Of a stretch of DNA of 64,000 nt, positions 13,095 through 24,136 are shown one piece after another. The position numbers and the translations under genes were made by a program. Under the pieces are notes generated by a model. The model was not told the origin of the DNA and made no database searches. It saw only the letters and a program-made list of their open reading frames with translations. Every line of letters starts with the position of its first letter. The first letter of the stretch is position 1. The stretch covers positions 1,274,501 to 1,338,500 of the forward strand of contig CP126192.1 of assembly GCA_030272155.1 (NCBI GenBank), given 5' to 3'. Source of the DNA: Tetradesmus obliquus. Its lineage: Eukaryota > Chlorophyta > Chlorophyceae > Sphaeropleales > Scenedesmaceae.

Positions 13095-13442
13095 GCTGCT
13101 GCTGCTGCTGAAGAGAGGACAGGCTGGTTGCTGGCTATGTCTCCTGCAAGGCGTGCCTGCTGCTTGTCAGCAGCTGCTGTAGCAGCTCTCCCACATGTGC
13201 CTCATCCAGACCCCCGTGCTCCTTTGAAAGCTTCCGCAGCACCCTTGCCTGCACCTGCAGCAACGAAGAGAAGCAGCAGTCAGGTGAGCTGCTGTCAGGA
13301 AAGTTATGCTCTGCGTGTGCTCTGTGTGTCCTGCAACTGCATTCCGCAGCCGCACCTTGCTGATTTGCTTTGACTTGCCGTCGTGCTTTTGCAGCACCGC
13401 TCGAACGGCTTCAGCTACATCACGGGCCTGTATGTTGGCCAT
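7115..13442 (-). CDS. Myb/SANT protein of the Reb1 / TTF-I / DMTF type
   Basis: This is a probable nuclear DNA-binding protein; by family analogy it may act in Pol I termination, replication-fork arrest or transcription. Supported exons are 13356-13442 (ATG 13442), 13157-13254, a long Q/A/K-rich exon from 12788 with unresolved 3' end, 11405-11529, 10360-10496, 9680-9833, 9079-9233, 8723-8785 and 8254-8430, followed by a K/R-rich tail. The N-terminal QISK...EFYCDGRKVSL block resembles a small helical DEK-C-like fold. Next come KHGSFDDAERSAVAAAVRKY, a Reb1-like LPQRTRQAVW block, Myb repeat GKWSAAEDAQLLALHAELG with the splice-joined GKWSDEEVDLLQSLV, then ISWTSVACQMGTRTSKQ joined to CRKKWHLSL. 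The tail end is uncertain: one frame stops at 7757 (GGGQKKR), another basic frame runs to 7115 (SNKKKKKSKKKK). Exon 2 appears to use a GC donor. Confidence 0.72.
9484..9602 (-). pseudogene. Decayed duplicate of a Myb half-exon inside an intron
   Basis: The frame reads IGGRLGQLHRAARVRACDINYGQPLN. It aligns with IGSRLGRLGQAAKDRARNLNYGKPFN of the intact exon 9680-9833. It lies in the next intron (9234-9679). It could be an alternative exon, but the splice phase is not clearly compatible. Confidence 0.6.
9889..9973 (-). pseudogene. Decayed duplicate of the GKWS Myb exon inside an intron
   Basis: A CTCAG acceptor-like site precedes GKCSAMKNVRLLALYSEQG, which matches GKWSAAEDAQLLALHAELG of the exon at 9680-9833. 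The key tryptophan is replaced by cysteine and the acidic pair is lost. This indicates a relic rather than an active Myb repeat. Confidence 0.65.
10504..10549. repeat. AATTG pentanucleotide microsatellite at a Myb-gene acceptor
   Basis: About nine tandem copies of AATTG start within roughly 8 bp of the 3' splice site of exon 10360-10496 and occupy the expected branch-point/polypyrimidine region on the minus strand. It is an AT-rich island in a GC-rich intron. Confidence 0.95.
10590..10790 (-). pseudogene. Two decayed copies of the WLxERAATVHKR exon
   Basis: CDWLAERAATVHKRRAVTAV (about 10600-10670) and a shorter CDWLVEPAS (about 10757-10790) repeat the start of exon 10360-10496 (CGWLVERAATVHKRDAITAV). 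Neither keeps the LPQRTRQAVW part or an in-phase acceptor. Confidence 0.65.
10918..11052. repeat. 45-bp tandem repeat, three copies
   Basis: Three near-perfect 45-bp units start at 10918, 10963 and 11008, each beginning CATAACGCTTGCATCATCTG. They lie inside the large intron 10497-11404 of the Myb-like gene. Confidence 0.95.
11820..12730 (-). repeat. Coding CAG/CTG-rich tract (polyQ/polyA with KKKK patches)
   Basis: In the sense frame of the Myb-like gene this encodes alternating polyA, polyQ and lysine patches such as KEKKKKGKHKHKK. The frame is preferred because it continues REFYCDGRKVSL, but repeats of this type leave several frames open. Confidence 0.7.
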
Positions 13443-14052
13443 CGGCCCCGCTCGCAAACTCTTTGACTATCCCTTGTTTTCAGCTGATACCAACTTTGCT
13501 GATCACCCTCGAAGTCGGTGGCCATCAATTTTATGTGCACCTTGAAGCAGAGCAGCTGTACTGCCATTGGGGGAGGGTTTGTGGCAGGTACCTTGGACCC
13601 CCAGAGTTGAGTTCCAATATGTTCTGCCACTGGCCTAAAGTGCCGGCGATCAGCAGCCAGAAGTGGTGACCGTTTGTGTCGTGCCGAAAGGTGCTGTTTC
13701 ACAATGTATGAAGGGGTTGAAGCTCCGTGCGCGGCCAGTGTATGGAAAGCGTTGCACTCACTCAGAGACACTCACCCAGTGCCCTCACTCGTCCAGCGCT
13801 CAACCAGCATGCTACCTAGCAGGAAACATACATCAGGAGGCATGCTGGGCACTGCAGCGACAGCCTGGAGCATTGACATAGAGCACACATGTGCTGGCTG
13901 GTCTGGTGCTCTAGCAGCGCAGCATGAGGCGGGTGATGTGTCAGAATCTGCTTGTCCTTTTGACGCACCTCATTGGGAGTGAATGAGCGGCAAACCCTGC
14001 AGAATACAACCGGTGTGTAGCCTTCAGCTGATTTGGGACTTGCAAGCTCTGG
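13443..14052. other. Divergent intergenic region with dispersed repeat copy 2
   Basis: This lies between the ATG of the Myb-like gene (13442, minus) and that of the MTHFR-like gene (14053, plus), so it should hold both promoters. About 13516-13765 is occupied by the second copy of the repeat found at 6590-6785. No gene is supported. Confidence 0.6.
13516..13765. repeat. Dispersed repeat, copy 2
   Basis: Same orientation as copy 1 at 6590-6785 and longer by an internal segment of about 65 bp. The two copies bracket the Myb-like gene as diverged direct repeats. Confidence 0.7.
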
Positions 14053-16007
14053 ATGCAGAAGTTGTCGAGAATCGTGACGATGATCAACCGGTGCTCAGCC
14101 TCTGGCATGACGCAGCAGGCCATTCCGTGCCGTTTGCTGTTGTTTTCAAGACGTATAAGCAGCTCGGCAGCCTGCCGTGCTGCTGCTGTTCCTTCTGCAG
14201 CAGCAGGAGCAGCAGCAGCAGGCCCAGTGTTTGCTGGCCCTCCTTCCTTCACGTTGGAAGCCTCAGTGGGGAGGGCCAACCAGCTGGACTTGGACCTGTT
14301 AGCAACAGGAGCCTTTGGTGCTGAGGTGCACCCTGACCTGCCCATCGCCACCACATGGCACGGCCTGTACAAGCAGATCAGCAGCAGGCTGCAGGGCACA
14401 GCACGCAGGGACGCGCTGGCAGCAGCAGCCAAGGCGCAGTCTAAGGCAGCAGCAGTGCAGATGATGGCCGACATTGCTTCCTGCGAGGAGGCCATGGACA
14501 GCCAGGTGCGTGTGCAGCCTGGCAGCAGCAGCAGCTGCTGCTGCTGCCACTGACTGTCAAAGTGTGTCATCAGGCCATGCCAGGTGCGTGCATGCATACA
14601 GCTGTTTTGCGTAATCAACTTGGACAGCTGCCAGACCCTCAGCCAGGTCATGGTTTCGGCGAGCAACCCCAATGTAACAACTGCAACAGCCAAACTACTC
14701 TTCAGTTGCTCAGCTGTTCAAGTGGATGCTGATGCCATTGTAACCTACTGCTGTCTGCGCTGCGCTATCTGCTGCTGCTGCCCTGGCAGGGACTGAAACC
14801 TGTGCTGCATGTAGCCACAGTGGGCGCGCAGCTGAGCAGCATGGCAGACATATCTGACGCGATGTGCACAGCAGCAGGCGTCACACCCAGTGGCGTGCGC
14901 AGGGAGGCCAGCGAGCACCGCCCACACGCTGACGCGCTGCTGCTGGTGTCAGGCAGCCACCCAGTGCGCACGCTGCCGCTGCTGCAGCAGTTCCTGCCGG
15001 GCAGCGTGGCCATGCTGCGGCAGGCGTCACAGCTGAAGCAGCGCGGTGTGCTGCCGCAGCAGCTGCAGCTGTGGGCTGTGGCCAACCCCGTGATGGAGCC
15101 TGACGCCAGCTACACGGAGCAGAAGGTGAGGCGGCAGGGCAGCAGCTTGCAGGAATGGCCTTGACATGATGGGGGCACACTGGTACTGCTTTGACAATCG
15201 TGCAGGTGTACTTGCAGGCAGACAGGCTAACTGCATCACTCGACTTTTACAGCCCTGTGTCACATGCTCTGTTGGATTACCAGGGTCGCATCTGCTGCGT
15301 CGTTCGTCGACACCTGTGCTGCGTGTGCTGCTGCTGCCGCAGGTGGCTGCCGGCGCGCAGGTCATCCTCACGCAGCCGCCGCTGGACTGGGCCCGCTTTG
15401 AGGCGTGGATGGAGGACGCGCGGCGGCGCCAGCTGCACAGCGCGGCGCGGCTGCTGGTGGGCTTCCCGCTGCTGAGCAGCGCCGCAAACGTGGCCTTCTG
15501 GGGCGCGCTGTGCGGGGCGGGAGGCAACCAGCAGGTGAGCGTGGCAGGGCTGCATTGCAGCTGCAGCAGTCGGGCGCGACTTCGTTGGGCATCTGCATTA
15601 GTGCATACATGCTGCTTTTGTGAACCCAGTGCAGTGAGCCCCGCATTGCATGTTGCATTGTGGCTGTTCTTACCTCGTCACTTTGTGGATGGCATACTTG
15701 TTGCTGCAAACAGGTTCAGCAGCTGCAGCAGCAGTTTGCTGCCGCTGAAGAAGCAGACAAGCAGCAGCAACAGCAGCAGGCAGGCAAGCGCAGCCAGCCG
15801 GGCCCCAGCGCGTTTGCACAGCAATGGAACAGCGCACTGTTGCAGCGGCTGCAGGCGACTGCTGGCGTGTCTGGGCTGCACGTGATGCCCATCACGGCCA
15901 ACGCCAAGCGCATGGCGCTGGCCATGGCGCAGCAGGGCGCATTCACAGGCAGCGCCTGGCCACTGGCAGGCAAAGCTGATGGCAGCAGCAGCAGCAGTTT
16001 CTCCTGA
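14053..16007 (+). CDS. Methylenetetrahydrofolate-reductase superfamily protein
   Basis: Four exons, 14053-14505, 14790-15125, 15343-15534 and 15714-16007, are all joined in phase 0 with GT-AG sites and encode 424 residues. MTHFR-fold barrel signatures include LHVATVG (about residue 156), ADALLLVSGSHP, LWAVANPVMEP and, most clearly, VAAGAQVILTQPPLDW (264-279), matching the family's K-x-x-AGA-xxx-TQ strand; GFPLLSSAANVAFW matches the following strand. Family members reduce methylene-THF using FAD, but the usual N-terminal catalytic block is not obvious, so substrate and activity are open. The N-terminus (MQKLSRIVTMINRC...RRISS) is basic and Ser-rich, fitting a mitochondrial or plastid presequence (inference). 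A Q-rich insert sits near residue 345. The protein is shorter than eukaryotic two-domain MTHFR and lacks its C-terminal SAM-binding domain. Confidence 0.7.
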
Positions 16008-17430
16008 ACGTGACAGCAGATGCTTGTGCTGATGTGGGTACAGCTCTCAACTGGCAGCAACCAGCTGCCTGCAGCAGGATGCATGTGGTCGAGTATGGTG
16101 GAGCACTGGCAAGCTGCAGCTGGTTGCACGTGTGTCACCAGTGCTGCATTCAGCTGCAGCTGTGATCAGGACTGTGTGGCAATTATTGTTGCTGAGGACT
16201 TCACTTGCGTTATTTTGCATGCGTGCCTTCTGCACCTCCCACCACATTCCTTGAACCCATTCATCACTCTGCTGCCAGCACGCTGTGAACATGAAAGCAG
16301 TGCCAGCGGCGTGAGTGGTCCCAGCATCCGTAGCCGTGCACAGCTTCGCTTAGCAGGCTGTCACCACGCCATCCGCTGCTGATGCTAGCCTGCTGGTCAC
16401 ACCGCGCGCTCTCGCGCGTCAATCTGCGGCGGCCAGAGCTGCCAGCTCTGTACAGTGTTCGGTGTATGTGGCCTCGTGCAACCGCAGCTGGCCTGGCCCA
16501 CCGACAGCTGTGCATGCAGCTGTTGCGGTGCATGGCTGAGCTCAGTGTCAGCTGTTTTCTGGGGATGCATCCGCATGGCGGCTGTCTCATGGAGTGTGCA
16601 GCATTGCGCAGGAGGCAGAGCCTACGCATGGGGTGCGGGCTGTCGCCATCACGATAGGTTATGCACGCGACCTGACCAACACGTGACAAATACGTTGTAC
16701 AGTCTGATGTGGAATCATCATGCTGTCATAGGCACGGCTTATCATGCTGAGATGCTTGTGGTTTCATTTGTGCAGCGGCAGCTGTCTGTTGAGACTCGGA
16801 TGTTGACCATGGCAAATGTGCACACCCGGTGCACACTGTCATCAGCACAACGTGATCGGTGCATGCTCAGTAATGTGACTGTATGGTGTGTGTACAGTCT
16901 GCAGTATACTTTCAGGCAATATTTTGCAGTTGGTTCAGCAGCTGTTGAGGGCCAGATATGTGGCAGATGTACATGGCTTCCATGCGGGGTTGTGTACCCT
17001 GAGCTCACCAGCCTGCCTGGAGCCGCTATGTGCCTCAGCGTCATGTGCATCGGTTGTTTTCAAAGCAAAACTGATTAAACTATGCTCTTGAATCTTCTTA
17101 TGACTTGCTGGCGTGCTGAGGATCAAGCGAGCCATCAAGTTTATGTGACCTGCCATGTTCTCCACCTGTACAGCCTGTTGCACGATGCTGAAGCAGGTAG
17201 TAGCGGTCAGGCCCTTGCAATGTGCTTAAGTTCCATTTTTTTAGAGTTTTGACGTGGTTGTTGCGGCTTTTGACGATGAGCCTGGCAGTTGGGGTTCGTG
17301 GCGTTTCGACCGTGGTCACAACCCTGCCGCGTGAAGTACACATGAATTTCATTGCTGTTCATTGCAGTAACAAGTTCAAGATGAGTACATTTTAGTGCAC
17401 CTGCACAGCGATGGGCGCGGACAGAAGTGG
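16008..17430. other. Intergenic region, MTHFR-like to starch synthase
   Basis: No gene, tRNA or repeat array was seen. It should contain the 3' end of the MTHFR-like gene and the starch synthase promoter. Short open frames here have no recognisable motifs. Confidence 0.5.
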
Positions 17431-20400
17431 ATGAACAGCACTGCTGTTAATGGGTCGCTCAGCAGCTGCCGTGGCAAATGGCTAAACAGGTCAACCCAGA
17501 TAGTGCTGCTGCAGAGATGCGTGCGGGTTCAGCGCAGCCAGCTGGCCAGGCACAGGGTGCGCTCCGCTGCTGCCTCGCAGCTGCAGGTGAGTGGGCTGGC
17601 TAAGTGGCCAATTAGATTCCTGTTGCCCGCGGCAATGTGATTGGCGCGACGGCTGGCGCGTGGGTGCTGCATTCCAAGTTAGCCCCTCCCTGTCAGCAGC
17701 ATGTCAGCACCTGCAGCTGCTGTTTTGCTGCCATCGTGAATGCCATGTCCGCACAGCATCAAGTGCACGGCAGTGAAAACACGCTTCTGCAGCTGGAGTT
17801 TTGAGCTCTCAGTGCCCCAGCATGCTTGACCTTGCTGCTCATGATGCTGGCAAACACCTGCTTCAGCTCTGTTACTGGTGCACACTTGCTAACTGCAATT
17901 GTTGCTGTGCACAGGTGGTGTTTGTCACAACAGAGGTGGCCCCATGGTCCAAAGTGGGAGGGCTGGGGGATGTCATGGCAGCACTCCCGGCAGCGCTTGC
18001 AGCCAGGTGGGCCTGACACGCTGGCCTGTGCTGTCTGCACGGCCTTTCGGCGTGCATAGCAGTGCACATAAATAGGTGGATCAAATTTTTAAAATTAGCA
18101 GCCGACTGCAGGAGCTGGCTTCGCTCGCGCAATAACAGCACCGCCACAGCAGGCAATCACAGGAGTTTAGGCTTTTTTAGCATTAACAAAATGGCCACAG
18201 CAGCAGCAGGACCATTGCATGCTTACCCTGCAAGCAACGAAAACGCCTGACGCTGAATGCGCTGCTTATGCTGCTGCAGGGGCCACCGCGTGATGACTGT
18301 GTCGCCGATGTACAGCAACTACTCTGATGTGCGCGACACGGGCGTGCGCGCGCCGGTGCAGATGCCGCTGGACACGGCAGCGGCGGCGGCAGCAGCAGAG
18401 CAGCAGCAGCAGCTGAAGCAGTTGCAGGCAGAGCGACGCCAGCTGCAGCAGCAGCAGCAGCTTCTTGGCCCACCAGATGCGCCGGGCTGGCGCAGGGCTT
18501 CCAGCGTGTACAGCAGCATGGACGAGGCCGGCGATGCTGACCAGGCGGCACCCGCAGCTGTGGCGCGCGCTGCAGCAGTGTACAGCAGCATGGACGAGGC
18601 TTCAGAAGAAGAGGAGGCAGTAGAGCCGGCAGCAGCACCCGCAGGCGAGAACAGCAGTGACGCCATGGATGGCAATTATGTGCACTACTACATGTGCACA
18701 AGCTGCGGCGTGGACCGTGTGTTTGTGGATCACCCGCTGTACCACGGCGGCTCCGACCGCGGCAGTGGCACGCCCTGGACCTCCGCCGTGGTGAGCACCT
18801 ACTGCCACCCCGACAGCGAAGGAGCAGCGGCAGGAGGGTCCAACCCAGACCTGGCAGCAGCAGCCAGCGTGCTGTGCCAAGCTGCCTTGGCAGCTCCGTT
18901 GCTGTTGTGGGGCGTGGGTGGCGGCCTGGACGGCCAGCAAGAGCAGCAGCAGCGGCAGGAACGGAAATGGCAGCAGCATCAGCGGCAGCAGCAACTGGAG
19001 ATGCTGCTGCTGCTGAAGCTGCTGGGGCTGGAGCAAAGCCAAGCAGCTGCTGAAGCGGCAGCAGCAACAGCGGCTGCGGGCGGAGGCGTCGCAGCGCTGC
19101 TTTCGGCAGCAGCGCAGCAGCAGCAGGCGGCGCTGCTGCAGGGGCTGCGGCACCCTCAGCAGATCGTGGCTGGACGCGCGCAGCCGGTGCTGCTGGGCAC
19201 TGGCGGCAGTGAGGTGGACCGCCGCTGGCCGGTGAGCGACCTGCTGCTGCCCCAGGGCGCGCACGGCAGCAGCAGCGAAGACAGCGCTGCAGCAGGGCCT
19301 GTGGTGTTCATTGGCAACGACTGGCCGTGTGGCGTGCTGCCATTGTGGCTCGACACATACCGGCAGGAGGCACAGCAGCAGTGGCAGCAGCACAATCCCC
19401 ACTTGGACTGGCTGCTGCAGCAGCAGCAGGACCTGTTCCACCTGCACCAGCAGCAGCTGGTGCAGCAGCAGCTGCAGCAGCAGCAGCAGCAGCAGCAGCA
19501 CTGGCAGCAACAGCAGCAGCACCAGCACCAGGCATCTCGTGCTGAGAGACTGGTGCAGGCAGCCCTGCAGGCTTGCAGCAGCAGCAGCAGCAGCACTGAC
19601 AGTGCTGGCAGTACTGGCCTCAGCTTGCCTGGAAGCAATGCAGCTGCCGGCGTGTTTGGCGAGTATGCCGCTGTGTACGTCAACGGCTCGCACCTGGCCA
19701 GCCCAGCCGTGCAGCCGCAGCAGCTGCTGCAGGAGCTGCAAGAGGGCTGGCAGCGGGAGGCTGCAGGCACGCAGCCAGGTCACACGTGCAGCAGGGGGCC
19801 GCATCAGCAGTGGCAGGCGCAGCAGGCGCCTGCTGGTGCTGGTGCTAGCTATGAGGAGCCTGCAGTCGCTCCAGGAGACAGCAGCAGCTGGTCTGCTGCC
19901 GCAGAGTCCTGGCTGCAGGCGGCGGGCTACCAGCCGGGCTCGGTGTACCGCGCTGAGCTGTCGGCGCTGGTGCAGGACGCTGTGGCGGCTGGCAGGGTGG
20001 CGCCTGCTGTGCTGCCGGCCTTGTCGGCGGCGCAGGGCCAGCTGCAGCAGCTGCTGCAGCAGGAGCAGGAGCTGGGCGAGGCCATCGAGGAGCTGCTGGC
20101 AGCAGCGCGGCTGCAGCAGCAGCAGCAGCAGCAGGAAGTGGCAGTGGTCAGTATAGGCAGCAGCAGCGGTGACCTGGGGCCGGCTGCTGCAGCCGCTGCT
20201 GCTGCCAGTGGCGGCTCGCGCACGCTGGCGCAGGTGGGGTCTGGCCCTGGGCGGCCGGGCTCGCCGCTGGCGCTGAGCCACAAGCAGGAGCTGGCGCTGC
20301 TGCAGCAGCTGGTGGGCCGGCAGCTGGCCGGCTCCAAGGTGGCGCTGGCGGTGCACAACTTTGGCTACCAGGGAGGCTTCACGGGGCGGCGGCACTTTGA

Positions 20401-22129
20401 GCGCCTGGGCCTGCCGCGCCGCCTGCTGCCCAGCTTTGCCGCGCCCGTGGCGCTGGCAGCTAAGGCAGCCTCGGCAGTGGGCAGGCAGGTGGGCAGCAAG
20501 GTGGCTGCTGCTGCTGCGGGTGCTGCGTCAGCGGTGGGCAGCCAGCTGGCGGCGCTGGGTGAGGCGCTGCAGCGGTTGGGCAGGCCCAAGCAGGCAGGCG
20601 GGGCCAATGGCAGCAGCGGCAGCAGCTACGGCTTGCTGGCCAGCATGCAGGAGATGCTGGTGCAGGCATCCGTGCAGGCAGCAGAGCAGCAAGCAGGCCT
20701 GGAGCAGCAGGAGCAGCAACAAGGCTTGGAGCAGCAGGAGCAGCAACAAGGCTTGGAGCAGCAGGAGCAACAGCAGCAGCAGGAGAGCGTAGCAGTTTGC
20801 GAGGGCGCTGCTGGCGAGGCGCAGGATGGTGTCGTGGCAGGCGGCAGCAGCGTGGCGCAGCAGCAGCGCTACTACCACCACCTGCTGCACACGCAGCAGC
20901 TGCCTGACGAGGTGCTGCAGCCGGGCGCGCGGCCCGCCTCGCCCGACAGCCTGCAGCTCAACTGGCTGGCTGCAGGGCTGAGCACGTCTGATGCAGCCAT
21001 CACTGTCAGCCCCAACTATGCTCAGGAGATGCTGCTAGAGGAACCACGCCCAGCTAAGCACAGCAGCAGCAACAGCAGCAACGGCAGCGGCCGCCCCGGC
21101 AGCCCCAGCGGCGCCAGCCCCGGCCTGGCCGCGCTGCTGGCGTCACGTCAGCTGCGCGGCATCATGAACGGCCTGGACACCGCCTTCTGGGACCCCGCCG
21201 CCGATCCGCTGCTGCCTGCCGCGGTGCGCTACAGCACTGCAACTGTCGGTCCTGGCAAGGCCGCGGCCAAGGCGCTGCTGCAGCGGCGGCTGGGGCTGGC
21301 GCCCGACCCGTCTGTGCCGCTGTTTGGCTTTGTGGGGCGGCTCACCTACCAGAAGGGCGTGGACGTGATCCTGGCCGCACTGCCGCAGCTGATGGCCATG
21401 CAGCAGCGCCAGACCGCAGCAGCAGGGGCACAGCAGAGCGCAGCCGGCAGCAGTGCTGCCAGCGCGCCGCCAGCTGGCACCAGCCGGGCTGGCCCTGGGC
21501 TGCAGCTGGTGCTGCTGGGCGCTGGCGAGCCGTGGATGGAGGCGGTGCTGGGCCAGCTGGGCGGCCGCTACCCCGGGGCTGCTGCGGGCGTGCCCGCCTT
21601 CAACGAGCCGCTGGCGCACCTGCTGCTGGCGGGCGCGGACTTCCTGCTGGTGCCGTCCCGCTACGAGCCGTGCGGCCTGGTGGCGCTGGCGGGCCTGCGC
21701 TACGGCGCAGTGCCGCTGGCAGCAGCCACGGGCGGGCTCGCGGACATCGTGAGCCCTGCTGTGGGCTACAGCCTGGCCAGCGCTGGGCCTGAGGGCGACA
21801 CGGCGGGCTTCAGGCGCGGCGTGGCTGACCTGGCCGCTGCCATGAGTGCTGCTGCTGCGGACTACGGCATGCCAGCGCATGAGGCACGGCGCGCTGCAGC
21901 CATGGCTGCGGACGTGTCGTGGGAGGCGCCCTGCAGCGCCTGGGAGCAGCTGCTGCTGCAGCTGGCTGATCAGCCGGCTGGTGGGGCAGCTGAGGCTGCT
22001 GCTGCAGCTGCTGTGGGTGATGCTGCTGCTGTTGACGGGCCTGGTGGAGGCGGCGCAGCAGCAGCTGCTGCTGCTGCTCCTGCTGCTGTGCGTGCTGAAA
22101 CGGGTGTTGCTGCTTCTGCAAGGCATTGA
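17431..22129 (+). CDS. GBSS1: Granule-bound starch synthase (GT5) with giant low-complexity insertions
   Basis: Transfers glucose from ADP-glucose to alpha-1,4-glucan, making amylose in the plastid. Exons are 17431-17586, 17915-18006 and 18280-22129, giving 1,365 residues against about 600 for typical GBSS. The first 52 residues look like a transit peptide. GT5 motifs in order are VVFVTTEVAPWSKVGGLGDV (53-72, the ADP-glucose KxGGLGDV loop), RGHRVMTVSP, RVFVDHP (about 230), VLCQAAL, VVFIGNDWPCG (about 424), VALAVHNFGYQGGF (about 769), LQLNWLAAGL, IMNGLDTAFWDP (about 1044), FVGRLTYQKGVDV (about 1099), SRYEPCGLV (about 1209) and ATGGLADIV (about 1232). RGHRVMTVSP and LCQAALxAP favour GBSSI over soluble synthases. 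Q/A/S-rich inserts of roughly 100-300 residues separate the conserved blocks. The canonical STGGL is ATGGL here. One uninterrupted 3.85-kb frame carries all later motifs. Confidence 0.93.
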
Positions 22130-24136
22130 TGCTGTGCTGCATCACTTGTAGAAGTGCGGAGCACGTCGCTGTACCTGTACACTACACTGTTTGAAGTAGC
22201 TGCTGTGGCTGGTGGCTGCTATTTGTGGTTGCATGTTGTCGTGGCGCTGGCCCGTGCCAGCTTGCGTGTCTCTGTGGTGAATGAAACCTGCTGGCTGCTG
22301 TTTGGCACACTGCAGTGCCCGGTCATGTGTGCTGTGCTGTGTGCTGAGCTGTGTGGCTGGGCATTTGGCAGTGGAAGGCCGCCACACCTGCTTCGTAGAC
22401 TAGTGGCCGCGCATATCTTTGCAGGGTGCCTAGGGTGGTGCTATGTCTGCCGCGGCAGCTGCCCCCTGATGCTGTGTGGGCAGCGCCCGAATGTGTCTCG
22501 CCAGCTCACATGCTGGCTTCAAACGCATGTTTTTGTGGTCTCATCAGTGCAGTGTACTGATCGACTAGCGTGGCAGTCCCCAGCATGTTTGCTGTGCAGG
22601 ACTGCAGCACATCTGTTTGGCTTGCGTTTACTTTGGCTTGCGTGCGGTGAGGCTGTGCTACATGCAGTCCGTCGTTCAAGCTTGGCTAATGGCCTGGCAT
22701 GGCCTTGCAGCTGTGGCTGTCGCAGGTGTGACTGAGGGGCAGCGTGTGGGGCGGCAGGGCAGCCCTGAAGGTGGCGACGCAGCATGACGTGGCGGCAGGG
22801 CAGCCCTGAAGGTGGCGACGCAGCATGACGTGGCGGCAGGGCAGCCCTGAAGGTGGTGACGCAGCATGACGTGGCGGCAGGGCAGCCCTGAAGGTGGTGA
22901 CGCAGCATGACGTGGCGGCAGGGCAGCCCTGAAGGTGGTGACGCAGCATGACGTGGCGGCAGGGCAGCCCTGAAGGTGGTGACGCAGCATGACGTGGCGG
23001 CAGGGCAGCCCTGAAGGTGGTGACGCAGCATGACGTGGCGGGGGGCTGTGTGCTTGTACAGCCGCACCAGCCCCCCGCAGCTTGGCAGGTGTGACTGCAG
23101 CTGGGTGTGGTGCACTCACTGCAGCAGCGCAGAGCGCCCTCTGGCCTGCGGCTGCCTTACCTGTGACTACCTGCCTTGTTCCTGTTGCCTTGCTTGTTTA
23201 GCATAACTAGTATTGGACGCGACACGTGCATCGCTTGCTTGACTCGCTGCTGCCATGGCCACTGCATATGGCTGCAGGAATTGATTGTTTCTTGAGCGAG
23301 AAATGTTGTTTGGGCGTGAGAGGTTGTTGCTTTGCTGGTTGGCTGCATGCAACATGCACGTGCTGGGAGCTGGTGTGGCTGAGGCTGCCTCGGCGGCCGC
23401 AGGGCACAACATGTGCTAGGGTGCTGCTGCAAAGTCGTTGCAGCCTTTGCTGTCATTGGCGGTATTGCAGATGTGGGCACGATTTTTTCATGAACGCATA
23501 GTGGCACCCCGCCGCTGCTATTTTGGACCACCAGTGCGTGAACACACCAAGCAGGCACTGCTGGGCTGCAGCGGCGGTCATGATCATGCATGTGGGCGTG
23601 TGCGGCCTTGTACCTTGCTCGTGAACCCCGGCGAGTTGTGGTCGTATGTCCATCAGCAACTGTTGGATTGTGGTGCTGGCTGATGTTCAGTGGGCGTGTC
23701 GCTGTGTTGCAGTCACCGCTACGGCAGCTGCTCCTGCATTCAGGAAGTTCGAACTTCGTGTGTGACAAATGAACTGCTTATATATGCAGCGCACAGTGTG
23801 CCTGGCCCCGTTTAGGCTTGTGACAGGCTTTTTGGTATGTTCACTTGTGTGGCTTCTGCTGTTTGCAGCATCGAGTGTGGTTGCCCCGTGCCCAGCCGTG
23901 GGGTTCGCTGCAGTTGGACACATGTAACAGTGCCCTGAACCACAGCTGCTGCAGGATGCAGGTGTTGAACACGTTGTTTCTGCAGTCTGTGCATAGCAAT
24001 TGATTTTGCTTTTAGATGCTGCCCAAGTGTTCACTGCCATGCTGTAGATGCTAAACAGCAGGCACTACTGCTTGCAGTGGTTGCCAGTGATCACAGCTCA
24101 GGACTATCTCGAAGATGGTTGAATAGCACGGCGTAA
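22130..24136. other. Intergenic region, starch synthase to TFB2
   Basis: No supported gene. The starch synthase 3' end, the 41-bp minisatellite at 22750-23036 and the upstream region of TFB2 lie here. Small open frames across the minisatellite are repeat artefacts. Confidence 0.6.
22750..23036. repeat. 41-bp minisatellite, seven copies
   Basis: Seven head-to-tail 41-bp units start at 22750, 22791, 22832, 22873, 22914, 22955 and 22996, beginning GGCGGCAGGGCAGCCCTGAA. They are nearly identical, differing mainly at a C/T in GGTGG(C/T)GACG. The first two units carry C and the rest T, which suggests unidirectional expansion. Confidence 0.95.
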